Shown: positions 12,284-24,575 of the stretch, one piece after another
Layout of the letters: each line of letters opens with the position of its first letter
Numbering within the stretch: position 1 is the first letter of the stretch
Source of the DNA: Cryptomeria japonica
Taxonomy: Eukaryota; Streptophyta; Pinopsida; Cupressales; Cupressaceae
DNA: 64,000 bases
Assembly: GCF_030272615.1 (NCBI RefSeq)
Contig: NC_081405.1
Coordinates: 155,856,454-155,920,453, forward strand
Reading direction: 5' to 3'
Made by a program: the position numbers and the translations under genes
The notes under the pieces: generated by a model
Seen by the model: only the letters and a program-made list of their open reading frames with translations
Databases searched by the model: none
Told to the model about the DNA's origin: nothing

Positions 12284-13744
12284 CTAGAGACTATGGTTCA
12301 TGAAGCTTTTCAGAGCCTTCTCGGTGCGAGAAACCCGGGTGTTGATGTTGTCTTTATCCTCCTCAGCCTGTTCTTTCAAAATTTTGATAACATCCTCCAG
12401 GTATTTCAAATCCCCTTTAATCAGGTCTTTTTCCAGCCAATCCTCCATCTCAATTTCCTCCTCAGCTTCACTGGTTTCCGTCTCATCATTCTTTTTCCCA
12501 GAGTTTGTATCCTTAACCAGCTTATTTATCTTGTTTTCCAGATCCCTCTGTTTACTTTGCATACTAGTAATGTTGTCGACAACCCATTTCTAGAAGTTGA
12601 AGGACTCTAGAGTACAGTTACAGGCGGTATTCAAGATAGTGTTCACAGAATCCCTACCTTGTTCAGTGCCCATAGAGTTAGGATTGTCATCCTCCTTAGA
12701 ATTCAAAGCAACATTCCTACTATCCGAGCCCATAGGGTTAGAGTGAGGGTTTTCAGAGTTACCCCCTTCATCCTCTTCACCAACGTTCTCATCCTTTTCA
12801 TACTCCATTTCTGTTTCAATATCCTTTCCCTTTTCCTCCTCCACATCACAGTTCACCTCCGTTTCCACATTATTTATATCAGCTCTCCTTTTTTTGTGGG
12901 TAGGGGCATTAGGTTGATCCTCTTCCAAATCAAAATCTTTGCAACTCTCAAAGATATGAGCATTAGAAATTAGGGGATCATCTTTGGTATCCCTAGCCTT
13001 GTCCTTCAGATGTTCATAAATGAGCAATATGAGCCCCTGATGGGCTATAAGGTAAGAGTTAGGCTTTTTAGTGTGATCAGCAAGACTCTCATTCAGAGAG
13101 GACGCTAAATAAAAAGGCAGGGATATTTTAGCCCCATGATGGAAGTGGTTCAGAATTGCAAAGTGATAGTTATAGATTTTAGTAAATCTACCGTCAACAG
13201 TGAGATACTCCATTAAAACCCTTAAAACTTTTTGCCAAAAGGGCTTTACCTGCTGGGGAATGTAGTAGGAGATGTTGTCTTTCTTCACAAGCTTGCCCTT
13301 CTCATCCTCCAATTTCGGGAAGTTTTTGAACGCTTCAGCTGCATACTTCCGGTCTCTATAGAATTTAGTACCCTCCTTCTGAAGACCCATGACCTCTACA
13401 ACCAAGTTCTCATCAATTTTCCATATCTCCCCGAACAAGGTGACTCTGTTGTTACTCCAACCTCTAGCAAAACCATGTGACACAAAATTTCTACTTCCGT
13501 GAAGCTTTTCCATATAGTCAGTAAAGCCATATTTGTGAAGCCTTCTCCAGACTTTTCATTCACTCTTCCAGTTTTCGCATCCTAGGGGCTCGTTCCTCTT
13601 TAAGTTACCACCCATTTTGAGCTCCAAGTAGAAATACCCACAGCTATAATTCTCAGTCCACAGATGAAACCCCAAATGCTTGTAAATTCTAGAGTTACAT
13701 AACAGAGACTCTTTCGTTGTTTTGAAACTTATGTTTATGGCCAC
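12284..13744 (-). pseudogene. ORF C: extra ORF downstream of the LINE RNase H
   Basis: One continuous frame of about 486 codons is interrupted only by a TGA (13558-13556) and a TAG (12592-12590). I do not recognise a named domain. Residues translated from about 13550 to 13000 (RRLHKYGFTDYMEKLHGSRN; VEVMGLQKEGTKFYRDRKYA; TVDGRFTKIYNYHFAILNHF; KISLPFYLASSLNESL) form a helical domain. Its layout parallels ORF B residues 110-235, weakly at sequence level. A Glu/Asp/Asn-rich disordered stretch follows (about 12950-12660), then a coiled coil (LENKINKLVKDTNSGKK... and LKYLEDVIKILKEQAEEDKD). It lies inside the LINE, between RNase H and the 3' end. Confidence 0.6.
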
Positions 13745-13883
13745 ACAAACCCATCATTTATTATTATAATCTTCCTCATGCATATGATCATGGAAATGAT
13801 GCCAAAAAGCACTCATTAACTGACAGTTAATCCGCCCCCAAAATCTATCTATGGAATTCGTTCCCCAAAATATAATCATGATT

Positions 13884-14558
13884 TTAACTTGACCCATTGA
13901 TACGATCAAAATATAATTGCTCTTTAACCTCCCTTTTATAATGAGTTTCTCCAATATATTTAACATCATTCTCTAAATTGACCCCTTCATTTGCTAAGAG
14001 ATCCGCTCCCTTATTGCCTTCTCTTAGAGTATGAGCTATGCTAATACTAACATAGTTATTTAACAAATTTTTAGCACTTTTAACTAAGATAGTAATATTC
14101 CAAGAGACAGAGCTTGTACCTTTGAGGGCTTGGATGATGTTTAAAGAGTCCCCTTCGAGCCAAATTTTTTAAAATTTGAATCCCTGAGCAAGCTGGAGCC
14201 TTTTTAACATGGCCAGAGCTTCGGCCATGTGATTATTTTGGACCCCAAAAGGAGAAGCAAAAGCTGCAATGCAGACTCCTTGAGCATTTCTGATAACTCC
14301 TCCACCACCCGACTTCCCAGGGTTGCTCTTAGCCACCCCATCGAAATTCACCTTTATCCAATCATGATCAGGAAAGCGCCAAACAATATTATCTCTCCTA
14401 TTCTTATTGTCAGATCTGCAGACTTTATGTATTAGGTTCCATTCAGTGAGGATATCTTTTTCCATATCATTCATATCAGTAACAAACCATTTCTTATTAT
14501 TCTTGTGAGGAATATTGATGTTCTCTTTTATAGCCCTGCAGATTTTTTCAAAAACCAC
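13884..14558 (-). pseudogene. LINE RNase H domain (broken)
   Basis: The sequence DWIKVNFDGVAKSNPGKSGG then GGVIRNAQG marks the first catalytic Asp region of a plant LINE RNase H. Later MAEALAMLKRLQ supplies the Glu, and the C-terminal part AHTLREGNKGADLLANEG (14040-13980) supplies the last His/Asp cluster. A stop near 14169 and a frame change separate the two parts. Confidence 0.8.
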
Positions 14559-14687
14559 CTGAGAGTTTTACTTAGATTCCCTAAATATTATGTTATTTCT
14601 TTCTTTCCAAATGCCCCAGCAAATCATGGGGAGGGTCAAAGACCAAAGGTTCTTGATAAGCTAGCATTTGGTGGGGAAATTCCATTG

Positions 14688-15116
14688 CTAGATAATATCC
14701 TTGATACTCTTGTTCATAACCCGATTAACTTTCCATTTCTCCCACATCTTACACCAAATTTCCCAGTTAAAGGAGCAATGAAAAAAGAGATGATCAACTG
14801 ATTCTTCCTCTTTCTTGCATAGCTCACATCTATTAGGGAATTTGAAACCTCTTTGGACCAAATTTTCAAGAGTAAGGGTACTATTATGAGAAGCAAGCCA
14901 AAATAAAATATTGACTTTAGGGATCAGAATGTTGTTCCAAACTTTACTCCAAATGGGATTACTGGTCTGAAAAAAAAGTGTTTTTGTAGGCTGAAGCAAC
15001 CGTAAATTCACCTCTAGGATTACTTTTCCAAAGAAAAACATCATCATAGTCTTTGTTAGGGGAAAAGGATAGCAGCTCCTTCTAGAGTAAGGAAAATCCA
15101 GAATGTATAACATCAA
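14688..15116 (-). pseudogene. LINE C-terminal zinc-binding region (zf-RVT)
   Basis: This open piece carries the typical plant LINE region between RT and RNase H: WSKVWNNILIPKVNILFWLA, then CELCKKEEESVDHLFFHC, a Cys/His cluster. It is in a different frame from the RT piece, so a frameshift lies between them. Confidence 0.8.
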
Positions 15117-17163
15117 GCCTCACCCATTTATCCTCCTTCCAGTAGTCACACACCATAAGCCCAAACCTCCTTTTACATTCCTCAATAACTTGACTGTTGC
15201 CTTGATCATAAAGAGATTCATTCTTCATCCAAGGTTCCTCCCAAAACCTTATTTTGTCACCTTTTCCAAGGACCCATCCAACTCCAGCTTTGGCCACCTT
15301 TATGGATTTGATAATACTATTCCAAATGAAGGATCCAACAGGAATGTCTTCAGAATTAAGGACCCCCTAGATTGGCTGATTCTGAATATATTTATCAAAC
15401 CATATTTGATTCCAATCTTTCTTGGTATCATAAGCTCTCCATAATTGTTTTGCTAGAAGAGCTTTGTTAAAGGTTTTTAGAGCTTTAATCCCCAACCCTC
15501 CTTTGTTCTTTGGTCTACAAACTTTATCCCAAGCAACCAAGGATATCCTCTTTTTTTCTTCAACTCCTGACCATAGAAATCTCTTATGGATTCTTTCCAA
15601 TGCTTTAGCAAATTAAGCCGGGATACCAAATTATCTGAGGGCATAAACAGGGAGGTTCTGGACTGTAGCTTGAAGGAGCTGCAATTTCCCAGCTTGAGAT
15701 AAAATGGAACCTTTCCACCCAGCTAGTTTTTTGTTGAGTTTATCAATAAGCATGTTCCAAAAGGAATTTGGGGGAGTTAAACCTAAGGGAAGACCCAGAT
15801 AGGTGGAAGGGAGCATGTCCACCTTGCAACCAATAATTATAGCAATTTTTTGTTGTCTTATGACCGAAGTATTCATGAAATATATAGTCGATTTGTCCCA
15901 ATTGACTTGCTGACCAGTAGCTAAAGCATAGGAATTAAGAGCAGTTTTGAAGGCCTCAACCTCCCTAATAGAAGAATATCCCATGAGGATAGTATCATCA
16001 ACAAACTGTTGATGAGAACAAAAAACATTAGCAGAGGAAGGTTGAAGACCTTTGATGGTTTTACTCAATTTTAGATTGTGTATCAATCTGCTCATGCTCT
16101 CAGCCAAAATGGTGAAAAGAATAGGAGATATTGGATCTCCTTATCTAAGCCCCCTTAACGATTTAAAATTTTTTGTAGGAGATCCATTAATCAGAATAGA
16201 AAACATAGGAGTGGTGATCAGCTCTCTGATAATTTTGGTTATCTTTTCATCAAATCCAAAAGCCTCCATGATTCTGAAAAGAACATGCCAATCCACTCTA
16301 TCATAAGCCTTCACCAAATCCAACTTTATCAGGAAGCCTTCTTTTTTAGCAGCATTGAGGGAATGAATGTTCTCATGCACAAGAATGATAGAGTCCAATA
16401 TCTGCCTGCCAGGAACAAAACCTTTCTGCTCCTCATAGATGATGAAGGGGAGAACAACCAAAATTCTAGTGGTCAAAACTTTGGATATGATTTTATAGAA
16501 AGAGTTACATAGACTTATTGGCCTAAATTTTCCCATAGAATCCGCCCCAACAACTTTAGGGATTAGGGCAATAAATGTGGAGTTGAGTTCCTTAAGGATT
16601 CTTCTAGATCCAAAAAACTCTTTGACCACATTAACTATGTCTTCTCCCACAATATGCCATAATTCCTGGAAGAAAAACATAGGGAAGCCATCAAGACCCG
16701 GAGCTTTATCCGCTTGAAACGAAAAGACAACTTTTTTAATTTCTCCAGCAGATAGGGCCTTATTCTGAATAGGATTAATGATCTTAGGAATGATATTAAC
16801 CAAATTGTGTTGATGGGTATGATCAATGTCCTTGTTACTAGTGAGGAGCTGATTGAAGAAACTGACAACTTCATCCTTGATTTCATCCTTATTAAGAAGA
16901 GTTTTGTCCTCTACAATAAGTCTTGAAATTCTATTCGCAACTTTATGTTTTAAAGAGGTCATGTGGAAAATTTAGTGTTTCTATCCCCAGCCTCCAGCCA
17001 GATCGCCCTGGATCTCTGCCTCCAATAGATTTCTTCCCTAGAAATAATGTTGTGGAGTTTGACTAGAACATTATCTTCCATGGCTTTGGAATACTTTTTA
17101 TAGCCATCTTTCTGTATTGAATTTTGGATCTGATCAAGATCCTCCTTTAGCTTTTTCTTTGAA
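15082..17163 (-). pseudogene. LINE reverse transcriptase (broken)
   Basis: Coding sequence starts inside the linker that follows the endonuclease (RQRSRAIWLEAGDRNTKFFH, read from about 17030). It runs in one frame from 16962 to about 15367 through stops near 16141 and 15631. Recognisable RT motifs are KAPGLDGFPMFFFQ, FIALIPKV, FRPISLCN, LIKLDLVKAYDRVDW and the catalytic FVDDTILMG, where both Asp residues are kept. The thumb-side sequence FLWSG...VAWDKVCRPKNKGGLGIK follows at about 15600-15450. Beyond 15367 the frame changes. The enzyme would copy LINE RNA at a nicked target. Confidence 0.88.
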
Positions 17164-17173
17164 TTATGATGTT

Positions 17174-17486
17174 ATGTTTTGTTATTGCTTATGGTTAGTT
17201 TAAGTAATGGCATTGAGATACCCTAGAGAATTCTTAGATATGATGTGTTTATTTCCACTTGTGTAATGTTCTTATGTGAATATGTTCATGTTATTTGGAT
17301 AATGGATGGTCATTGCACTTGAGTAGTTGATGTTTTAAAAAAAAGTTCTCTATTGCATGTTAGTTAGTGTATTTCTCTAAGGTGTTTTGGCGGGCATTAC
17401 ATCTAATCCCTATCTAAATATGATGTCATCATGATACCATCTTTGTTATGAATCATGAGAACCATTACCATCATTTTGCTTCAACA
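17174..17486. other. Spacer without recognised features
   Basis: AT-rich sequence between the LINE target duplication and the next TIR element. It looks continuous with the DNA left of the LINE (11340-11828). No gene seen. Confidence 0.5.
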
Positions 17487-18530
17487 CGTCGGGTGAATTC
17501 ACAAAGCTGGTTCCCACTTTTGCCAACGAAGGAATTTGGCGAAAGTGGGAACTTCGATTTTCTAGGTGTTCGAGCGAACCACGTTGCGGACCTGGGTTCG
17601 CTCGAACCGCGGGTGACTTTGTACGGGCTGAAATCAAGCCTATTGGTTCGAGCGAATGGGGGTTCGCTCGAACCATAATGGATTCAAGCAAACCCTATTC
17701 GCTCGAAGTACTGTTCATTCGAACCCTCTATTTTGAGGTTTCTCCCAAAAATTTTCAGAATTCTGAAGAATTAATGACTTTTGAGCTCTGGTTCAAAGCA
17801 CAAATGAAATAATCTTGATAACCCAAAAATATTAGATTGTAGTACTCGGAGCAATCTTTCCAATGAGTATAATTTGAATTTATTATGTTCTTGTTTTTTT
17901 AATTTTATGAAAAATTGGTTTTTCATCGAACATGAACTTCTTTGTTCAATGCATTGGGAAAAATAAGAAACTAATTCAAAAAAATTCTGAAAAATATCTA
18001 TGCCCCTAGTATTGATGTCTTCTTTCTAACAAAAAAAAAAAATTGAATTTCGATTTATATAGAACAAGTTATGTGTTCAAACGTAAACCTATGTCTAAAT
18101 TATGACTAGTCGGACTTCAAAACTTTATAAAATGAAAAATATTGAACATATCACTATAAAACCAAATGCAAGCCCTGGATATTGATGTTACAAACCAAAA
18201 TTCGAAAGAATTGAGTTTTTATCATTTATAGAAAAAAAGTTATACGTTTTGGGAGGCACCTCACTCTTAAAAAATGTAGTTTGTTGTAAAAAACTACTTT
18301 TCGAGGGAGATGGATTTTTTTTTAAAAAATCCTTCAAAAAAATTTGAAAAAAATGTATATAGAATCTACAAACAAAATGCTAGAAATCACTAATTTACAT
18401 CATCTTCAAATTTGTAATAGTTTAAAAGTTATAGTTCTCGGAAGTTGAAGATTATTTTAAAAATGTACATCTCAGTGTCAAAAGTGGCAAAAAAGTGGGA
18501 ACCATTATTGTGAGTTCACCCCGTCAACAA
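17482..18530. mobile_element. 1.04-kb non-autonomous TIR element with CAACA duplication
   Basis: Terminal inverted repeats of about 38 bp bound 17487-18525: the left end reads CGTCGGGTGAATTCACAA then GGTTCCCACTTTTGCCA, and the right end is its complement with few differences. The 5-bp CAACA flanks both ends (17482-17486 and 18526-18530). Just inside the left end is a hairpin of GTTCCCACTTTTGCCA (17510-17525) with its near-perfect complement (17537-17552). Further in are GGTTCGCTCGAACC-type motifs. There is no transposase ORF. The superfamily is uncertain. Confidence 0.75.
17568..17725. repeat. Cluster of GTTCGCTCGAAC palindromic motifs
   Basis: GTTCGAGCGAACC (17568-17580), GGTTCGCTCGAACC (17595-17608) and a perfect 12-bp inverted repeat (17645-17656 with 17663-17674, 6-base loop TGGGGG). 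Two decayed copies follow (about 17699 and 17712). The spacing is irregular. They could be transposase-binding sites of this TIR element. Confidence 0.75.
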
Positions 18531-21500
18531 CATCATTACAACATACTAAATATAGACATCAACACCAAGGAGTTGGACATTCACAATAGAGAACATCCTC
18601 AGACATTTAACCAATTGCACTATACATTAATGATCGCATAGTGCAATAGGCACAACACATCAGTAACATATACTTCCATCAGCACAAAAACAAAGGGTTG
18701 ACACCAATGGACAATATCATAACTACACTAATAAAAATATCCAATATCCTCTGTAACAATGAGGGTTGACATTAACGACAACAACTGGTAACAAAAATAA
18801 CTGAAAAAATAAGAGGAACTACAACCTAATAGGAAAATCAAGTTGTCCAGGAGCTTAAAATATAAGAAATATATTATCTCCATTACTCTCAAAGAGGTTG
18901 GTGGATTATCTTCTTGCTCTTTCATTTAACCATGGGCTAAAACCATGAACTCAACATGAGTACTCCATTATGTAGTCTAAATAATCAATGTTTATCTATG
19001 TGACCAAGATGTCGATGCCCATCCAACATGAACACTTTCTCACTACATATGACCACGAGATAAAGGAACAAAACCACCAAACAAGAGGATACACACATTC
19101 TATCAAATAAGAGTTCCAAGGTATTAAAACATAACCAACTCCATGAAGATCCACAATCATGAGCTTTTGATGCTCAACATGGATCACATTGACAATATGC
19201 ATGGCTTCCAATCTTGCAAACATTAATTGTAGCCCCATAAGCCTTCGACAACCTTTAATTTTTTCTCATAGATTCGTAGAATCTTGCCATGATAAGAAAT
19301 AAAAAGTAGAGGAATACCTTGAACCATTTAACCTTCAACTTTGATACCAAATGTTGATAAATATACAAGTTCAAACACCAAATGTTGTTAAATTTAATCT
19401 CTATCCAATCAACCAATTAAAGCATGAGATACAAGTCTTGGACAACTATAAAATGAAAATCTAAATCTTATATGCAAAACTAAAAAGTAAGCCGCTTTAA
19501 TGTGGAAATACTATCATTAGATCCTTCTTCTTTATGATGCTAAAAAAAATCCTCCATAACATGTTTTTTAATACTACCTCATGTGAACCTATAACAGATA
19601 TGCATAACACCACCATAAGATAGCATAAAAGAAGCAAAAATCATCAACATAAGAGCATCACATTTTAGCATTGTAAATTATAACCTAGTACAATTCATGC
19701 CTCATTCTTGTACTTCATTTCTTTCTTTTTGTGTGTAGTAAATTGGTTTAGGAGCTGTGAGCGAGGAATTCAACAAATTTGACAATGACAATCAAATTTA
19801 GCTTTTGAAGGCACAAAAAGTGGAGGACTGGGACAGTTAGCTTCCCTTGGTCCTGAGAATTTCTAACGACCTTCTAATAGTAAATTATGTGCATCATCTC
19901 GATCCAGAAAAAGTTTGTCTGCCCCCAATATTCGAAGGACTGGGACAATCCACCACCTTGGTCCCAACAATTCCGCTTGAAATTTTTGTCATATGTTCTA
20001 ATCTATTTTCCATTCTCAAATATAAGTTTATAGCCCTGCATGATATGTGTAACATTCTATTATTGTTATTTTAGATCAAATTCTCATTGTTTGTCCTAGA
20101 TCTAGCACTACAATTTAACCCCAATTCAAATTTAGTTTCAAATCAAATAAGGAGTATTAATTTGATCTATATTTAGTCCTTTTAAGATTGGATCACACAA
20201 ATTCAATTTTGTCCTTAATGTAAGGTTGGTCCCAAGTGAAGTTAGTGGCCTTATCAATCTAAGTGGTGAAGCCCTAACTCCAACACTTTACACACATAAC
20301 ATAGGATTTACATGGATAAATCCTTGTAGGAAAAAAATCCACTAAGAAAATGGGACAAGTATGTATAATCAAAAATAAATGTGGTTATAATACATCTTCT
20401 TTCATTCTCCTCTTTTCCTCCAACATGGAAGCACTTGTGTACATATGATTAACCTTCTTATGCCTCCCACTCGTCCTTGTTCCTATAGAGTAACTCTACA
20501 TTCAATTGTTCCTCATAGTTCTACATCTAAAGAGAGATTTAAATAGAATCAAAAAATCTAAAACCACCAAACAAGGCATCCCAAAAAGGCTCTTCATTCC
20601 AAACATCGGGCCAACCCTTGGATTACCTCCATCTAAGTTGAAAAAACATTGGTTTGGCTCCAAATACTTTCCCTCCAACTTGGAGCTCAATATTACAAGA
20701 TAAACATTGCATTAAATGTAATAAATTATATAATGTCAATAGACACGTATTATCTCTTCCAAACCACCACTTGGAGAAGCCTAGTGGTCACTCATTTTTT
20801 CTCTTCATATGCCATTAATTATCCAATTCTAGTCATCCACATGCGAGGAATATAATTTAAATAATTATGTTCACAACCCACCTTTACTACTAATAATGGA
20901 ACTCATTAGGTCCCTTAAGAAAGTATTAAAAGCACTAGTAAGAATAAATATTACAAATTATTTTTACACCAAAAACGTATCGTATATGAAATGGACGAGC
21001 TAATTTATTTGATCAATGGTTCAACCTACTCAAAACATAATGCATTTTGGATTGTTTTACTTCACCATCATTTTCTCCTCCGAAATGTACTACTCACTTT
21101 TTTGTGGTGTCTCATGTCCACTAGAACCAATATTAATTCCCCTCTATATTTGTGCTCTCCACATCGCATTCATCTAAACCATCGGATTTTCATTTTTTAA
21201 GTGAGTACTTTCCATCACATTTTGCTCAATTTATGTTGTTTTAATTCACTTTTTTCTTATATTCACCATTTTTAAGGCAGTGATTATTTCTAAACCGCGT
21301 GAGAGATCCACTATCATCATGGGAAAATGGAGTCACACCATGAATTTGTAAGCTTAAAATTTATAGCTCTATGTTTCCCAATATATTTTCCTATTTGTTC
21401 ATTCCATTGGCAACGATATTTTCACCCCTTACATGTCACACGTTTGACATTTACTCATACCTCATTTAAGAAAAAAAGTTATGAGTTGCTTGAAAGTTAT

Positions 21501-21700
21501 TATATTCTATAAATAATTGAAGTATATTATAATATAATATATTATATATAATTTTTCAAATATTAAGTTTTAAATTTAATATTGTAAAATTTAATTTCAT
21601 TAATTATTTTTAATATAATATTATAAAACAAAATTGTATAATATAAATATGTCGTATTTAAATATTTTAAAATACAATATAATAATATTGTATGTTTAGA
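18531..21700. other. AT-rich DNA with a possible Copia-like primer-binding site; otherwise nothing recognised
   Basis: No coding region can be supported here. At 19337-19351 the - strand reads TTGGTATCAAAGTTG directly after CAACA. This resembles the junction of an LTR with a tRNA-iMet primer-binding site, so a decayed - strand LTR may extend rightwards from 19352. Around 20310-20345 the - strand reads TTTTTTCCTACAAGGATTTA, another LTR-like phrase. 21530-21700 is nearly pure A+T. Confidence 0.3.
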
Positions 21701-21707
21701 TATTATT

Positions 21708-23250
21708 GTTAGATTCTACAAGAAGCGACAACTGAGGCAAGATCTGATATCGGTCATAGATCGCATGCAACTCCAAGCAAAAGATGATTGAAGATCAAAA
21801 TAGTTGAAAGAAGATAATCTGATATGAGAGAAAAAATAGAGACATAAGAGAATTTTGGAGAATTTTCTCACTGAGCTATCACTGAACTAGTGAAGGTGAG
21901 AGTATAGTGCTTATTATATAGAAAAATAATAGCATATACATCCAAGGGGTGCATTAACTCCTATTCCCCATAAAAAGTGGGAGATTTTACCTGTTGGTGA
22001 ATCAGTCTTCACCGGATTCAGAAAATTAAACTTCAAAACATAAACTGATAAACTGCAACAATAAACAGATAAGAAAATTAACAATGTACAACACCAAGAT
22101 TTTTCACATGGAAAACCCGGTTCAGGGAAAAACCACGGTGGGAACCTACCCATAGTAAGATGATACTCTATAGTAGTATGCGAAAATATTATAATGGGGA
22201 ATGCACATGCATTCAGGCACACTGCCTAGAGCTCACTGCTCAAAAGATATTTGCCCAGAAGGCTACAACCCTCAGGGAAGTCTCACTAACTTACAATATG
22301 ATTCGGACTGCAATCTGGAAGAAATGAACTGCAATGATAGCATCTACAAATGCCTGATGATAGTTCCAGTTAAGCATAATTGTCTACTCTGCAACACCAA
22401 TCTCACCACAAACTCAACACTGGAGGATAAATCACTTGTTCGCACACAAATCTCTCTCTGATAATGCAAGCACAATATCGACACCAAAACTAAGTGAATA
22501 ACTCACCTATATATACAATTCATCAACCTTGATAACAAGGTCGGCTAAACCCTCAACCCTCAACTCATAATTATAAAAATTACATTACACGATACAAAGA
22601 TCAACCGACGCACCAATATAATGATTTACATTACATAGCATGGACTTTATTCAAATTCTTAAATGTTCACATCCACTGGAAATCACGCCAAGATCAACCA
22701 CAACATGCTACACCACCAAAAATACCACATAACATGAAAATCATCACCGATTGATGAAAACCACTAAAAACTCGCACAACGATCAATGCGGATCACCAAA
22801 ACAAATAGGACAAGACTAGGAAACACCAACAAGCAAGTTAAAATCATCACCAACAATTGCACCAACACCACTTATCAAATCTTCATCGATCAACATTAGA
22901 AAGCTCAAAACACAACACAACCAGCAACTACAACGAAGAAAGATAACTTGCGGAGCACCAAATCATGAACCATCTAAAATGAAGATACACAAGATCATCC
23001 CAAACAATATCCCAAAACCTTAGCACAAGATTTGATCACACCGGAATATACCAGAGGAAATACCAGATTCTACAAAGCAATGATCAACATAACCAAACTA
23101 CAAAAACCAGATCAGAAGATCTTCCCAAACTCATCAGAATGCTAGATATGGTTGGATATGGTTGCATATTGTTGGATATGGTTGGATATAGTTTACATCA
23201 TTTCATACTTCAAAACAGATATTTCACTAACTTCTATTGATTCATTTTAA
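21708..23250 (-). repeat. Copia-type LTR fragments (- strand)
   Basis: Two LTR-like ends appear on the + strand as TGTTAGATTCTACAAG (21708) and TGTTGGTGAATCAG (21992). Read on the - strand, the second ends ...CTGATTCACCAACA and is preceded by GGTTTTTCCCTGAACCGG and GGGTTTTCCATGTG, phrases common near the 3' end of plant Copia LTRs. TATA-like strings occur on the - strand near 22510 (GTATATATAG) and 21923 (TCTATATAATA). The far ends and target duplications could not be fixed. 22560-23250 is A/C-rich with no ORF. Confidence 0.4.
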
Positions 23251-23289
23251 AAAGCTGAATCGTCATTGGCCATTTCCTTTATAAAATTG

Positions 23290-24575
23290 TGACACAACTT
23301 TGTGCTTTTGCCCATGGAGGATCCAGTGCAAGGAAGGTGGGGTCTATGATGTTGGTTGTTTGCTTCTTGGTCTTCTCTGTGTTCCTTGGGTTGGAGCTAC
23401 CCTTGGCAGTTGTTGTTGGTGAAGGGGGACCCTTTCGTTGGATTTGTTGTTGCCCCAGTTCTGCTCCCTATGTTCGTGAGGGGGGACTCTTTTGCTTCAT
23501 GTGTTGCTTGGTGCACTATGCTTTTAAGGGGGGTTTTCCCTTGGCCTTCTCTTAGAGCTTTATGCATGGGGTGTCACTTTGTCCTGCCTCGTTCTCTGGT
23601 GTGTGTGCTTGATCACTTTGTTTCAACCTTCTTCTCTTTGGTGGCCTTGACAACTTGTGTTATGGTTGTCTTGATGGAGGACTTGTCTAGGGTTTTCAGC
23701 TCAATGTTGCTTCTTAGAGCTCTTTGTGCCATGCTTGGATATCCTTCTTGTCTAGAGATATGGCTTGTGGTGGGGGGAGTTTTTGGGTTCTTCCTCGGGT
23801 TTCTTCTTGTTGCCCTTATGCATCTTGGTGCTCTTTTGGTGGATTTTTGGTGTTTTAGGCTAAGGGTCTCTTCTATTGTTGTGGAAGAGTAGTTTGTTTT
23901 AGGTGATTTTCAAAGGATCCTCTTTTATGTTCTGCCTTATTCTCAGTTGAGGATCTATTTTGTTCATTCTCTTTCCCGTTCTCATGTGTCTTTTATTGAG
24001 GTGGAGTGTTCTCTTATGGAGGTGGAGATCTTTCTTGTGGATTGGGTTGAGAGCTTGGTTCTTTTTTATCCTAATTCCTCTCTTATTTGTCCTATCGAGG
24101 TGGATACCTCTCTTATCAAGGTGGAGATTGATTGAGTGGGAAGGGTTCAATGATGTTGCAAGGGGGCTATTGCTACTCTGATTAAGGGTCTTGGTTGTAG
24201 GGTTGTTGATGTGTTGTTGAGACCTTTTTTCATCTGTTCTTATGTCTTTCTCCTATTGAGGTGGAGAATTTGGAAGGAAATGGTGCTTATTGTTGGTTTT
24301 GGGAGCCAGTGTAAAACCCATTAAGGTGTGTTAGGAGGTTTTGGCCTTCCTTTTATACAAATGGTGTTTTATTGTTGTTTATTCTATTCTGATATGTGTG
24401 GGTTGTCAGTTGTGTGACGGTCATCTATTGACAACATTTCTTTCTTGTTCTGGGTTTTAGGTCCCTTCAAAATCTGTGTCATGGGGTTTTGGGTCCCCTC
24501 AAAACCTATTGTAAGGGGTTTTAGGTCCCCTCAAAACTTATTTGACCCTCAATCAAAAACAAAAAAAATGAAACC
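23290..24575 (+). mobile_element. LINE 3' end, 5'-truncated (+ strand)
   Basis: A T/G-rich stretch resembling the 3' region of the LINE at 11839-17163 ends with three tandem ~33-bp copies of GGGTTTTRGGTCCCYTCAAAA (about 24450-24545). It then gives AATCAAAAACAAAAAAAATG, taken as the A-rich tail. The same 3'-terminal phrase occurs, on the other strand, at 11866-11879. The 5' boundary is approximate and no target duplication was found. Open frames here (for example 23356-23892) are very rich in Leu, Val, Phe and Cys from the T/G bias and are not called genes. Confidence 0.55.

Larger units (their letters stand above)
11829..17173 (-). mobile_element. L1-type LINE, 5'-truncated, with 10-bp target duplication
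   Basis: The element (11839-17163) is flanked on both sides by TTATGATGTT (11829-11838 and 17164-17173), read as its target-site duplication. In - strand order it contains the endonuclease/RT linker, reverse transcriptase, zinc-binding C-terminal region, RNase H, an extra ORF (C) and a 3' end with GGGTTTTGGGTCCC (11866-11879). The endonuclease and ORF1 are absent, as expected for 5' truncation during target-primed reverse transcription. Confidence 0.85.

Noticed and set aside
18996..19238. 80-codon ORF (- strand) beside the possible primer-binding site, as Copia gag/pol
   Set aside because: No gag, protease or integrase motif readable in any frame.
23356..23892. 178-codon hydrophobic ORF that looks like a membrane protein
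   Set aside because: Composition (Leu, Val, Phe, Cys, Trp) follows from T/G-rich LINE 3' sequence; overlapping frames are equally open; no homology recognised.
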